A stretch of DNA of 64,000 bases, from NCBI RefSeq assembly GCF_001693735.1, contig NZ_LWDV01000006.1:46325-110324 (forward strand). The letters are read 5' to 3'. Shown here piece after piece: positions 43,883-53,040 of this stretch; position 1 is the stretch's first letter; every line of letters starts with the position of its first letter. The position numbers and the translations under genes were made by a program. The DNA is from Orenia metallireducens. Its GTDB lineage: Bacteria > Bacillota > Halanaerobiia > Halobacteroidales > Halobacteroidaceae. The notes under the pieces were generated by a model. It had not been told where the DNA came from. It did no database searches and was given only the letters and a program-made list of their open reading frames with translations.

Positions 43883-44140
43883 AAAAAATAAAAAATCTCC
43901 TCCCAGAAAGGGACGAGGTTATCATCGCGGTACCACCCTAATTAGCACATAGTAAGCCAAAAGCTCACAGATATACTCACTTAAACAGAATAACGGTCTG
44001 CATCCGATTTCTCTTACTATTAATTTCAGAGAAATAGCTAAGAGGTGATCTTCAATACAGCTTCTGTTCCTAGGCTTCCACCATCCCTAGTTCGCTATAA
44101 CTTTCACCGTACCTACTCTTCTCTATCATAGCTTTTATGA
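43883..44140 (-). promoter_or_regulatory. T-box riboswitch of ileS (isoleucine specifier ATC)
   Basis: The minus strand has the T-box AGGGTGGTACCGCG (near 43936), then a terminator CTCGTCCCTTTCTGGGAGGAG followed by TTTTTT (43883-43920). In Stem I the specifier loop GAAGATCACC gives ATC, an isoleucine codon, at 44049-44047. Uncharged tRNA-Ile would favour readthrough. Confidence 0.96.
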
Positions 44141-44158
44141 TATAACATTTTGTCTTAC

Positions 44159-44187
44159 ATTATAATACAAATTTTAAGTTTAGTCAA
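44159..44187 (-). promoter_or_regulatory. Promoter of the ileS T-box leader
   Basis: TTGACT (44187-44182), a 17-base spacer and TATAAT (44164-44159) on the minus strand, directly upstream of the T-box. Confidence 0.8.
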
Positions 44188-44339
44188 TGGAGAATTGAGA
44201 ATCCAATATATTTTTATTTAATTTGTATTCTTAGATTAACTTATTATAGTAGCTAGATATTTAATAGTTGTAGATATATTGTTATAATTTTTCTTTATCT
44301 TTTTAATCAATTACTTTATGTTAAATTAATATTTCCTAA

Positions 44340-44588
44340 ATTGCAATATTAAATTGAACTAGTCTCAAACTGTAATAATTTAACCGTATAAAATATCTCT
44401 TAATTGATCTTCAAATGCTTCATCTTTCATAAGAATTTAGGTGTTTATTTTTTCGAAATAATGGTGTATCATTTAAGTAGTCCATAGTGTGCACCTCCCT
44501 GTAATTTATTTGTTTTGTGGTGATTCAATTATATTACAGTTCGGTCCACTATGGGTATTTTTTATTTAGTTCAATTTTATTTTACAAT
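44340..44588 (-). mobile_element. Miniature, internally deleted IS30-family element
   Basis: The termini are inverted copies, ATTGCAATATTAAATTGAACTA at 44340 and ATTGTAAAATAAAATTGAACTA (reverse complement) ending at 44588. Inside, the minus strand keeps a ribosome site and a 21-codon ORF (ATG 44485), then, after a deletion joint near 44424, the last codons of the transposase (DEAFEDQLRDILYG). That end matches the IS30 end at 63829-63905 almost base for base. Confidence 0.88.
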
Positions 44589-44666
44589 GAAGCATAAAAA
44601 TATTACTAAAAACTTAATTCTTAATTATAAAAGTATTACCTTTACTTATTAAATTTCACTTTAAAC

Positions 44667-44910
44667 TTAAATATTCTTCAACATCTCAATTACTATCTTA
44701 TAAGAATTATCAGCAGCCTTCTCACAAATTCCTCAAATGGATACTAACCTTTCACTTTACAAGACATAGAACAAATGATTATAAAAGGCTTAAAGTTTAA
44801 GCTAGACTTGTCCTAGTGCAACCCCTTCCAGTTTAGTACAATATCGAAAAAAGTATCTTCTAAGAAATCTCCTCTATACCTAGTATCTATAAATTAATCT
44901 CTAAAAAATT
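44667..44910 (-). pseudogene. Decayed 3' fragment of an mtnN-like gene
   Basis: The region aligns with the last ~240 bases of mtnN at 46742: the block CAACATCTCAATTACTATCT and the next 20 bases differ at only two positions, then the match decays with frameshifts. It reads as the C-terminal third of a nucleosidase, with no start and no open frame. It lies just downstream of the MCP gene, so MCP is bracketed by mtnN and its relic. Confidence 0.8.
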
Positions 44911-44970
44911 TCTTTCAGTCAACATTATTTTAATATTATCATCAAAAAGAGATTATCAAAAAAGATATAA

Positions 44971-46479
44971 TTAAACATTAAAACTACTGATTAACCCCTT
45001 TAATTTTTGAGCCATTACAGCTAATTCTTGAGATGAATTAGTCACCTCATCAGACATAGTTTTAATATTTTGAGAAGCTACCATAATCTCATCACTATTT
45101 TCTGCTAAACTTTGAGCTGAAGCTGCAGTATGCCCTATATGACTAGAAGTCTGTTCGCTTGCTTGCGCAATCTGCTCAAAAACTTCTCCTGTCTTTTCTG
45201 CTATAGCTTGTCCCTCTTTAACCTTAGCTGATACCTCTTCAACAGACTTTACCCCTACTGCTGACTGTTTTTGAGTCTTCTTTATTAAAGTAGCTATTTT
45301 ATTCGTTGCTTTACTAGTATCTTCAGCCAATTCCCTAATTTCCTCTGCTACAACTGCAAAACCTTGACCATGTTCTCCTGCTCTTGCAGCTTCAATAGCT
45401 GCATTCAAAGCCAATAAGTTAGTCTGTTCTGCTATATTAGTAATTAAGTTGACTATATCTCCAATCTCTTTGGAGTTATTATCCAAATCATTAATGACCT
45501 CTACTGTTTGTTTAACTGCCCTATTAATCTCTTTCATACTATTTATTGTATCCCTAATATTTTTATTACCAATTTTAGTTTGGGAAGTAGACTCTTGAGC
45601 AAAGCCAGTTACTTCTTGACTACTTGCAGATATTTCTTCAATACTGGCTGACATGTTTTCAATCAACTGATTAGTCTCCTCTATATGAGCATTACCTTCC
45701 TCTGAGGACGCTGATAATTCCTCACTATAAGCTGATAAATTTTCAGAAGTTTCTATCAGGTCTATCATCATTTTTTTCAAATTATTACGCATAATATTAA
45801 GGGCATCAGCTAAATCCCCTATCTCATCATTTGCTTTTATGTTAATCTCTTCTACATTTAAGTTTCCATCAGCAATCTCTCTTGCAAAATTCACAGCGGA
45901 ATTTATCGGCTTTGAAATAAATCTAGCCAAAAATATTCCTATCCCTATAACGATAACCCCAACTAGTACTATAACTAATATAATATTTCTCATCATATTA
46001 TTAGCTATTGCAAAGACTTCTTTAGCTGGAGCATAAGCCCAAAAAATCAAATCTAATTCCTCATTGTATCGTAAATAAGATATATTCTTTTCGCCTTCAT
46101 ACTCATATGAATAATATCCTTCCTTTTGTTCTAAAATAGGCTTTATAGTTCGATTATTAGCTACATTTTTACCAATTAGCTCCTCAACCTGATTATATAC
46201 CATAGTCCCATCTGGTGTTAAAATTGCTAAATTACCAGTATCAAAATATCTTTCTTCTTTAGCTTTCTCAATTATTAAATTTACTACTCTTTCACTAGAA
46301 CCATTTAAAGTTTTTTCTTCTACCATTGTCATAAAAGACCCTAATTTAGCCTCCATAATATTTTTAGCATCATCCTTTAGAAGATTAACAACAGTTATAC
46401 TAGAATAAACCCCAATAATCATCATTGGTACTATACAAAATAACACAAATACACTTATTAATTTTGCTTTTAAACTCAT
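44971..46479 (-). CDS. Methyl-accepting chemotaxis protein with single Cache sensor
   Basis: The 502-residue receptor has a membrane helix (about 5-28), an extracellular sCache-type domain (about 29-165; [19 protein letters not shown]), a second helix (about 170-192), HAMP (FISKPI onward), and a long coiled signalling domain with the conserved hairpin [20 protein letters not shown]. It would sense an external small molecule and signal through CheA/CheW. The ATG at 46479 follows AGGGTG; no che genes are in the window. Confidence 0.93.
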   Translation of the reverse strand: MSLKAKLISVFVLFCIVPMMIIGVYSSITVVNLLKDDAKNIMEAKLGSFMTMVEEKTLNGSSERVVNLIIEKAKEERYFDTGNLAILTPDGTMVYNQVEELIGKNVANNRTIKPILEQKEGYYSYEYEGEKNISYLRYNEELDLIFWAYAPAKEVFAIANNMMRNIILVIVLVGVIVIGIGIFLARFISKPINSAVNFAREIADGNLNVEEINIKANDEIGDLADALNIMRNNLKKMMIDLIETSENLSAYSEELSASSEEGNAHIEETNQLIENMSASIEEISASSQEVTGFAQESTSQTKIGNKNIRDTINSMKEINRAVKQTVEVINDLDNNSKEIGDIVNLITNIAEQTNLLALNAAIEAARAGEHGQGFAVVAEEIRELAEDTSKATNKIATLIKKTQKQSAVGVKSVEEVSAKVKEGQAIAEKTGEVFEQIAQASEQTSSHIGHTAASAQSLAENSDEIMVASQNIKTMSDEVTNSSQELAVMAQKLKGLISSFNV

Positions 46480-46741
46480 TAAATTCACCCTACCTATCAT
46501 AATTGAATTTTAAATTTTTTTCATTTTCTTTTATAAAAATCCTCTTCATAATATAAGACAAGAAAGAATTATCACCCCCACACCCTAAAGAAAAAACTAC
46601 TAAAAACAATTACTAAAGGAAGTCTGGGATTTATGGTAGGAAAAGTTTTTGCGTTCAATTGTTTATTTATTATATAAATAGATATATTCTCTAATGTTAA
46701 ATGCTAGATATTAGATCTTTAATGCCATATACCTTCTAAAA

Positions 46742-47443
46742 TTAAATATTGTTCAACATCTCAATTACTATCTTGTAAGAATTATCAGCAGCTATCTTTA
46801 CAAATTCATCAAAGGAAATACTAGCTTCACCGTCAGCCTTATCAGACATAGAACGGATGATTACAAAAGGTTTAGAGTTTAAGAAACAAACTTGTCCAAC
46901 TGCTGCCCCTTCCATTTCAGTACAATGTCCAGCGAAAGTCTCCTCTAACCAAGTTACCTTATCTCTATCGGCGATAAATTGATCTCCCGATAAGATTCTT
47001 CCTATTAAGACTTTAATATCCTCATCAGCAGTTACTTTCTCTCCAGCCTCTTTAGCCAAATCAACCAGTCTCTTCTCTGCTTCAAAGAATACTCTATCTA
47101 ATCCAGGAATCTCACCATACTCCCTTCCAAACCCTGTAACATCGATATCATGCTGTGCCACCTCATTAGAGATTACTATATCACCAACATCTAAAGTCGG
47201 GTCAACAGCACCAGCAACCCCTGTAAAGATAACCTCATCAACATCAAAATCATCAATTAATATCTGAGTACAGACAGCAGCATTTACCTTGCCAATTCCA
47301 CTTCTGACTAACACAACCTCTTTACCAACTAATTTCCCTTCATAGAACTCCATACTAGCTTTATTTAAAGTGTTCTTTAACTCTAAATCTTCCTTCAATA
47401 ACTCTATCTCTATATCCATTGCCCCAATAATACCTATTTTCAA
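46742..47443 (-). CDS. mtnN: 5'-methylthioadenosine/S-adenosylhomocysteine nucleosidase
   Basis: The 233-residue protein starts MKIGIIGAMDIEI with a TTG codon, seven bases after GGAGTGG. It has EVVFTGVAG-type and EMEGAAVGQVC motifs (catalytic Glu and Asp), and SMSDKADGEA near the end. It cleaves adenine from MTA and SAH, relieving inhibition of SAM-dependent enzymes. It lies 93 bases after the TM1266-type gene; a hairpin and a repeat copy are in that gap. Confidence 0.95.
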   Translation of the reverse strand: MKIGIIGAMDIEIELLKEDLELKNTLNKASMEFYEGKLVGKEVVLVRSGIGKVNAAVCTQILIDDFDVDEVIFTGVAGAVDPTLDVGDIVISNEVAQHDIDVTGFGREYGEIPGLDRVFFEAEKRLVDLAKEAGEKVTADEDIKVLIGRILSGDQFIADRDKVTWLEETFAGHCTEMEGAAVGQVCFLNSKPFVIIRSMSDKADGEASISFDEFVKIAADNSYKIVIEMLNNI

Positions 47444-47506
47444 TTCAGTTCCACTCCTTTATAAATTACTATAACACTAAAGGACAGACCTATTGTCTGC
47501 CCTATG

Positions 47507-47535
47507 GTTACTCTTTACTCGTCACTTTTTACCTC
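47507..47535. repeat. Dispersed repeat copy touching the TM1266-type gene
   Basis: GGTTACTCTTTACTCGTCACTTT and the bases after it are a single-armed copy of the family, ending one base from the TAA stop codon at 47537. A small hairpin AGGGCAGAC/GTCTGTCCT lies next to it at about 47481-47504. Confidence 0.55.
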
Positions 47536-47536
47536 T

Positions 47537-47782
47537 TTACGTTGTTACCATAGACTTTACTTTGACACCTTGAAGATTTCCAATCTTTCCTGCCAAGGCA
47601 CCTATCTGATCATTTGTTCCATCTACAATCAAAGAGATAATATTTAATCCCTTATCTTGATATGGTAGCCCCATCCTTCCTACAATAATATCCCCATATC
47701 TTGCTAAAATATCATTGACCTTTGCTGCTGCTCCGATCCGGTCACTGATTACAATACCAATTACTGCTACTCGTTTCTCCAT
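47537..47782 (-). CDS. TM1266-type ACT-like protein (iron-only hydrogenase system putative regulator)
   Basis: The 81 residues have an ACT/NikR-like ferredoxin fold: AVIGIVISD, KVNDILARYGDIIVGRMGLPY, and a closing strand GVKVKSMVTT. It matches the TM1266 family, often found beside [FeFe]-hydrogenase maturation genes and annotated as a putative regulator without proof. Here it follows divIVA with the start codon directly after the divIVA stop, and no hydrogenase genes are near. Confidence 0.85.
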   Translation of the reverse strand: MEKRVAVIGIVISDRIGAAAKVNDILARYGDIIVGRMGLPYQDKGLNIISLIVDGTNDQIGALAGKIGNLQGVKVKSMVTT

Positions 47783-48394
47783 TTATAGCTCCTCCTTACT
47801 ATGATAATCCTCCTCAGATTTTAAGGTCTCAGCCTCTTCTGTTTCTGTTGACTCTTCCTCTTCTTCTAACATCTCTAAATGGCTCTGTAATAATGTCTTA
47901 AATCTAATTTTAAATAACCGTTCACTCTCTAACAACTGTTGGTATTCTCTATACTTATCCTCACTCTTCTCTCTAGCATCCATCAGTTGCTTCTTTGCTT
48001 CAAATTTAGCCTCATCAACTAGTTTATTAGCTTTAACCTCTGCACCTTCAATAATATTTTTAGCCTTAACTTCAGCACCTCTAAGAAGTTCATTAGCCTT
48101 TCTTTTAGCCTCTGTCAAAATCGATTCTGCTTTCTCTTGAGCCTGTTGCTTCTTATCTTCAGCAAATTTGTGAGCCTTATTTACAGTATCATCTAATGAT
48201 TGTTGTAAATCTTCATACTTCTTCAGCTCCGCACTTAAATCATCAACAACAGAGTTCAATCTAGTCTGTTCTGAGATCATCTCTTCATAATATACTGCCA
48301 CTAATTCTAAAAAGTCATCTACCTCTTGTGTATCATATCCTCTTAAACTCTTTTTAAACTTTTTATTATAGATATCTGCTGATATTAAAGACAT
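47783..48394 (-). CDS. divIVA: DivIVA cell-division/polarity protein
   Basis: The 203-residue protein has the N-terminal membrane-curvature domain (about 1-50; SADIYNKKFKKSLRGYDTQEVDDFL) followed by a long coiled coil rich in Lys, Glu and Ala with repeats KAKNIIEGAEVKANKLV, and an acidic tail. DivIVA binds at negatively curved membranes at septa and poles. It is 12 bases after ylmH, its usual neighbour. Confidence 0.95.
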   Translation of the reverse strand: MSLISADIYNKKFKKSLRGYDTQEVDDFLELVAVYYEEMISEQTRLNSVVDDLSAELKKYEDLQQSLDDTVNKAHKFAEDKKQQAQEKAESILTEAKRKANELLRGAEVKAKNIIEGAEVKANKLVDEAKFEAKKQLMDAREKSEDKYREYQQLLESERLFKIRFKTLLQSHLEMLEEEEESTETEEAETLKSEEDYHSKEEL

Positions 48395-48406
48395 AAGTAT
48401 TCCCTC

Positions 48407-49195
48407 CTAGATATATCGCTTTAATCTCAATTTAATCCTTCCCCGATTAGATTCACCCAATAACTCATCTATCTCTACCCTACCTCTACCCCTAATAGAG
48501 ATAATGTCCTCTTGATTTAATGAATAAGCAGGGTTATCGATAACCTTCCAATTAACTTTGACCTTCCCTTGCTCTATCTCTTTACTCATCTTACTACGGG
48601 ATGTTGAAAAACCAGCACTAGCAACAGAGTCTAAGCGCAAAGAAGCCACAGTAGTCTCAATCTCCTTGATTCTCTCTGGCTCTATCTGCAAAGTATCAAA
48701 ATCAATCTCTTCTATCTCCACCCCAACCTTATGTACTTTATCTAAATTTAATTTAATATAATCTTTAATCTCTTCAGCAACCACAGCTTGGCAACCTTCT
48801 TGATATAAGATTAAATCACCAACCATCTCTCGCTTAATCCCTGTTCCTAAGATAGAACCTAAAAAATCTCGATGGCTTACCTCTTGAAATTCAAATCTTC
48901 CTTTAATGTCTAATAGGACAATTGGACTCTCAACTAAATCTGCTAGATAATAATCAGGAGTCAATGCTAACCTCTTCCTCTCAGCTCGGTCATATCCTCC
49001 ATACTCCCAAAAATTCAAATCTGCTATCTGCTCTAAAATAGGTTTAGCCAAATACAGGTGATGAGGATTTAAGAAATTAGTAAAAGTTGGTTGATGTCTG
49101 GTTAAAGCTAACTCTGCCTTATCTAAGATTTGAGCTAACTCTACTTTATCCTCTTCATCATTTATATGAGAGAGTAATCTCTCCTTATCTAACAA
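48407..49195 (-). CDS. ylmH: S4-domain RNA-binding protein YlmH
   Basis: The 262-residue protein has a YlmH-type N-terminal domain (about 1-175; FLNPHHLYLAKPI, GYDRAERKR) and a C-terminal S4 RNA-binding domain (about 182-255; LRLDSVASAGFSTSRSKMSKEI). It belongs to the division gene cluster; in several Firmicutes YlmH binds ribosomes and rescues stalled chains. The start is probably TTG at 49195, eight bases after GGAG, rather than GTG at 49204. Confidence 0.9.
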   Translation of the reverse strand: MLDKERLLSHINDEEDKVELAQILDKAELALTRHQPTFTNFLNPHHLYLAKPILEQIADLNFWEYGGYDRAERKRLALTPDYYLADLVESPIVLLDIKGRFEFQEVSHRDFLGSILGTGIKREMVGDLILYQEGCQAVVAEEIKDYIKLNLDKVHKVGVEIEEIDFDTLQIEPERIKEIETTVASLRLDSVASAGFSTSRSKMSKEIEQGKVKVNWKVIDNPAYSLNQEDIISIRGRGRVEIDELLGESNRGRIKLRLKRYI

Positions 49196-49246
49196 TATTA
49201 TCACTCCTATTCCCTCTACTATTAAAGTTAACTTCTTAATTTTTAA

Positions 49247-49519
49247 TTAAAATAAATAAAGTAACAATTGAATTGCTCCATTTCGCACAATCTGTAAAGC
49301 CATTAAGACTATAATTGGTGAAAAATCAATTCCACCTAAGCTTGGCATCATCTCTTGAATTGGACCTAAAACAGGTTCTGTAGCTTGATAAATAAAAGCT
49401 ATAATCTTTCTCATAGTCTGGTGATGGGTCGGTGGTTGAACCCAAGACAATACAACTCTAGCTATAACTAAATAATAATAAAATTGAAAAAATCTATCAA
49501 TCAAATAAATTAAAAACAT
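49247..49519 (-). CDS. yggT: YggT family membrane protein
   Basis: The 90-residue protein has two hydrophobic segments (about 1-24 and 66-88) around a YggT core, LSWVQPPTHHQTMRKI and TEPVLGPIQEMMP. The family is linked to osmotic tolerance in E. coli and to cell division gene order in Firmicutes. The start codon follows directly after the proC stop, so translation is coupled. Confidence 0.9.
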   Translation of the reverse strand: MFLIYLIDRFFQFYYYLVIARVVLSWVQPPTHHQTMRKIIAFIYQATEPVLGPIQEMMPSLGGIDFSPIIVLMALQIVRNGAIQLLLYLF

Positions 49520-50338
49520 TTACTTCTCTCCTCTTAGCTCTTTTGATTTTATTGTAGCAGCCTCTACTGCCTGATATAGTGCTGAGCGTACTCCTTCTCT
49601 CTCCAGTATCTTCAGCCCTGTTATAGTCGTTCCTCCAGGAGAAGTTACCATATCCTTTAATTGACCAGGATGATTTTCTGACTGTAAAACCATCTTAGCA
49701 GAACCAATAATTGTTTGCAATGCTAAAGACAGAGCATCGTTACGATTTAAACCAACATTGACCCCTGCATCTGATAAGGCCTCAATGATCAAATAGATAT
49801 AAGCAGGACCACTTCCACTAAGCCCTGTTACAGCATCCATTAATTCCTCTTCAACCTCTAATACCATCCCTACAGTTTCAAAGATTTGATTAACCAGATT
49901 TTTATCCTCATCTTGAGCAAAAGCTCCTAAACAATAAGCTATCGCCCCTTCTCCAATCAAAGCAGGTGTATTTGGCATTAGACGGATAACCGATACCTTT
50001 TCCCTTAGATGCTTTTCTATCATCATAGTATTGATTCCTGCTGCTATAGAGAATAGTTTTTGAGATTTGCTAATATTCTTTCCTACCTTATCCAAAACTA
50101 TAGGAATTATTTTAGGTTTAACAGCTAAAATTAGATAATCAACCCTCTCTACTATCTCTTGATTATCTGTAGTAGTTTCTAAAGCATACCTCTCTTTTAA
50201 ATCCTTTAATCTCTCTTCTCTAATATCACTAATATATATTTGATTAGACTTAAATAACTCTGACTTAATCAACCCTTTAATTAGAGCTTCTGCCATAGCA
50301 CCTGCCCCAATAAATCCTATTTTTTTACTAATCTTCAT
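49520..50338 (-). CDS. proC: Pyrroline-5-carboxylate reductase
   Basis: The 272-residue enzyme makes proline from pyrroline-5-carboxylate with NAD(P)H. Evidence: GFIGAGAMAEALI (Rossmann), ILAVKPKI, RLMPNTPALIGEGA, GLSGSGPAYIY and the final TSPGGTTITGL. It sits inside the division cluster, its normal position in many Firmicutes. It overlaps sepF by 11 bases. Confidence 0.97.
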   Translation of the reverse strand: MKISKKIGFIGAGAMAEALIKGLIKSELFKSNQIYISDIREERLKDLKERYALETTTDNQEIVERVDYLILAVKPKIIPIVLDKVGKNISKSQKLFSIAAGINTMMIEKHLREKVSVIRLMPNTPALIGEGAIAYCLGAFAQDEDKNLVNQIFETVGMVLEVEEELMDAVTGLSGSGPAYIYLIIEALSDAGVNVGLNRNDALSLALQTIIGSAKMVLQSENHPGQLKDMVTSPGGTTITGLKILEREGVRSALYQAVEAATIKSKELRGEK

Positions 50339-50840
50339 AAAGACTCTCCTTCTCCCCTTTAGATATACCGTCTGCTATAGATACAGAGTCATCGTTATAA
50401 CTGTTCTTATTTTCAGAGACATTCTTATCTTTAGATTTATAGGTAATATTAATTGAACCTGGAGCAAATAAAAATACGCTATCTCCAATTTTCTCTACAT
50501 TGCCATTTAAAGCATAAATTGCACCACTGATAAAGTCAATGATTCTAATAGAAAGTTGATGGTCCGTCTTACTTAAATTAAGTAATATCGGTTGATTATC
50601 CTTTAGCTTATCAACGATATGTTGAGCTTCATCAAAGCTTTCTGGCTCTATAATTAACATATCTTTAACCTGCGAAGGGCTAATAACCGAATTTAACTCC
50701 TGCTCTTCTAGCCTTTGATCAGCTTGGAATTTCTCTTTTCTTTCTAACCTAACTGCTGGATAATCTTCATCTTCTATCTCCTGTGGACTTAAAGAGAAAA
50801 ATTGGTCAACTTTGTCTAATACGGTATTGATAAACTCCAT
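50328..50840 (-). CDS. sepF: Cell-division protein SepF
   Basis: The 170-residue protein has an N-terminal amphipathic, membrane-binding helix (about 1-15; MEFINTVLDKVDQFF), a flexible linker, and the SepF core (about 62-140; PESFDEAQHIVDKLKDNQP, LSKTDHQLSIRIIDFISGAIYALNG, FLFAPGSINI). SepF tethers FtsZ to the membrane. An Asn/Ser-rich tail of about 28 residues follows. It overlaps yggS by one base and proC by 11. Confidence 0.95.
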   Translation of the reverse strand: MEFINTVLDKVDQFFSLSPQEIEDEDYPAVRLERKEKFQADQRLEEQELNSVISPSQVKDMLIIEPESFDEAQHIVDKLKDNQPILLNLSKTDHQLSIRIIDFISGAIYALNGNVEKIGDSVFLFAPGSINITYKSKDKNVSENKNSYNDDSVSIADGISKGEKESLYED

Positions 50841-51541
50841 TAATTATACTCCCTTTCTCCAAAGATTGCTGAACCAACTCTTAAGATTGTTGCACCTTCT
50901 TCAATAGCTACCTCTAAATCATTACTCATACCCATCGATAACTCTTTCATCTCTACGCCATCTATCTTCTCTGCTTCTATCTTCTCTGCTAATTCTCTTA
51001 ACTTACGAAAATATGGTCTTACCTCTTCAGGATTATCACTATAAGGTGCAATTGTCATCAACCCTTTAACCTTTACATTCTCAAAACCGCTAATCTTCTT
51101 TACCATCTCAATTGCCTCTTTAGTATAGATTCCAAATTTATTATCATCCTGAGCAGTATTAACCTGAACTAGGATATTCATTATTCTTTCTTCTTGTTTG
51201 GCCCTTTTATTGATCTCCTTAGCCAACCTTAAACTATCAACTGAATGAATCAACTTACATCTAGGCATTCTAGCTAAATACTTCACCTTATTTCTCTGTA
51301 AATGCCCTATCATGTGCCATTCTACTTCTGAAGAGAACTTCTCATTCTTTTCCATTAGCTCCTGTACTCTACTTTCACCAAATTCAAGATAGCCTTTATC
51401 TAAAACTATCCTCATCTTATCTAAGGAGTGATATTTAGAGATAGGCAGTAATTTAACCTCTGAAAGCTCCCTTCCTGACCTTTTAGCAGCAACTTTAATT
51501 CTCTCTTCTATTTTTAATAATCTACTATTAATATCCTCCAT
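50840..51541 (-). CDS. yggS: PLP homeostasis protein YggS (YlmE)
   Basis: This 233-residue TIM-barrel protein binds pyridoxal phosphate on Lys in LLPISKYHS. FGESRVQEL, WHMIGHLQRNKVKYL, QVNTAQDDNKFGI and SMGMSNDLEVAIEEGATILRVG-type segments are family marks. It balances PLP pools and has no known catalysis. The ATG at 51541 has GGAGG 8 bases upstream; longer readings have no site. It is the first gene of the division cluster, after a terminator. Confidence 0.95.
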   Translation of the reverse strand: MEDINSRLLKIEERIKVAAKRSGRELSEVKLLPISKYHSLDKMRIVLDKGYLEFGESRVQELMEKNEKFSSEVEWHMIGHLQRNKVKYLARMPRCKLIHSVDSLRLAKEINKRAKQEERIMNILVQVNTAQDDNKFGIYTKEAIEMVKKISGFENVKVKGLMTIAPYSDNPEEVRPYFRKLRELAEKIEAEKIDGVEMKELSMGMSNDLEVAIEEGATILRVGSAIFGEREYN

Positions 51542-51591
51542 ACATAAAACCTCCTCTCTAAGTAATTCTATATCTATTATTCTTTTCCTGC

Positions 51592-51622
51592 AAAAAAAAT
51601 ACACCTATATAGGTGTATTTTT
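51592..51622. terminator. Bidirectional terminator between phoH-like gene and yggS
   Basis: A perfect ACACCTATATAGGTGT stem is flanked by T-runs on both strands (TTTTTTTT on the minus strand, ATTTTT on the plus). It ends the minus-strand phoH-like transcript 80 bases after its stop. Confidence 0.7.
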
Positions 51623-51702
51623 AGTTCAAGCTTAGAATTAAGCTCAAGTAAGAGCTTTAATTTATAAATACTCTTAAAACTAAATCTAAGAATTAGAGTT
51701 AA

Positions 51703-53022
51703 TTATAATGAGCTTGCTGCAATCTCTGCTAATTGAGAGCGTTCCCCTTTATACAAGGTTATATGACCAACTAACGCCTTATCTTTTAATCTCTCTACAA
51801 CATATGTTAAACCATTACTATTACTATCAAGATAAGGATGATCTATCTGATAAGGATCTCCTGTTAAGATAATCTTGGTGTTTTCCCCAGCACGGGTAAT
51901 GATCGTCTTCAATTCATGGGGGGTTAAGTTCTGTGCCTCATCAACTATGATAAATTGATTTGGAATACTTCGACCACGAATATAGGTGATTGCTTCCATC
52001 TCAATTAAGCCCATCTCTTTCAAATCAGCCACAGCACTAGCTCCATTCTCATCTTTACCACCTACTAAAAATTCCATATTATCAAAGATGGGTCTCATCC
52101 AAGGAGCTAGCTTCTCATCTTTATCTCCTGGTAAGAAGCCTAAATCATTTCCCATAGGAACTATTGGTCTAGTTACAATCAATCGTTTATAGGATTTATC
52201 CTCTACGACCTTCTGTAACCCAGCTGCCAAAGCTAATAAAGTTTTTCCTGTTCCTGCTTTACCAACCAAAGTCACCAATTTAATATTATCATTTAATAAC
52301 AACTCAAAAGCACATTTTTGTTCACGGTTACGAGGCTTTATTCCCCAGACATCAGTTGGATTAAAGATGAAAGGTATTAATCTGTTTTTACTTTCATCAT
52401 AAGAGCATAATGCTGATTGAGAACCTCCAAACTCATCTTCTAAATTGATGAATTGGTTAGGATATAATCTTTCCTCTAAATCCAATTCATTTAATTCTAA
52501 CTTTTTATCTTTAAATAAAGCATTTATCTTATCTGAAGGAACACTTATATTCTTTATTCCCGAATATAGTTCATCAATATTCACAGCATCAGTTGAATAG
52601 TCCTCTGCTGCAAGACCCATAGCATCTGCCTTAATTCTCATATTGATATCTTTAGTAACTAAAATAACAGGGATATTACCATCTCTTTGTAACCCCAAAG
52701 TAGTTGCCAAAATTCGATTATCAGGCTTATTAGGATCCAATCCTCTAGGCAACTCCGCTAGAAGTTGGTGATTAAATTCAACCTTAAGTCTACCACCTTT
52801 ATCTAACTCTACACTATCACATAATTTTCCTTTTTTTCTTAGCTCATCCAAATATCTTGAGAATATTCTAGCATTACTACCTACTGAGTCTTGGCGCTTT
52901 TTCTGATTATCGACCTCTTCAATAACCACCATTGGAATGATAACTTGGTTATCTTCAAAAGAGAATATGGATTTTGGATCATGTAATATAACATTGGTAT
53001 CTAAGACATAAATTTTTTCCAC
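51703..53022 (-). CDS. PIN domain plus PhoH-like ATPase (YlaK type)
   Basis: The 439 residues comprise an N-terminal PIN nuclease-like domain (about 1-145; VLDTNVILHD with the acidic residues) and a C-terminal PhoH-type P-loop ATPase (about 230-435; GKAGTGKTLLA, TRPIVPMGNDLGFLPG, FIIVDEAQNLTPHELKTI). Such PIN-ATPase fusions are thought to be RNA helicase/nucleases. It is monocistronic, with a terminator after it. The HlyD-like gene ends 18 bases upstream. Confidence 0.93.
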   Translation of the reverse strand: MEKIYVLDTNVILHDPKSIFSFEDNQVIIPMVVIEEVDNQKKRQDSVGSNARIFSRYLDELRKKGKLCDSVELDKGGRLKVEFNHQLLAELPRGLDPNKPDNRILATTLGLQRDGNIPVILVTKDINMRIKADAMGLAAEDYSTDAVNIDELYSGIKNISVPSDKINALFKDKKLELNELDLEERLYPNQFINLEDEFGGSQSALCSYDESKNRLIPFIFNPTDVWGIKPRNREQKCAFELLLNDNIKLVTLVGKAGTGKTLLALAAGLQKVVEDKSYKRLIVTRPIVPMGNDLGFLPGDKDEKLAPWMRPIFDNMEFLVGGKDENGASAVADLKEMGLIEMEAITYIRGRSIPNQFIIVDEAQNLTPHELKTIITRAGENTKIILTGDPYQIDHPYLDSNSNGLTYVVERLKDKALVGHITLYKGERSQLAEIAASSL

Positions 53023-53040
53023 TAGTATTCCCCCTTAATC

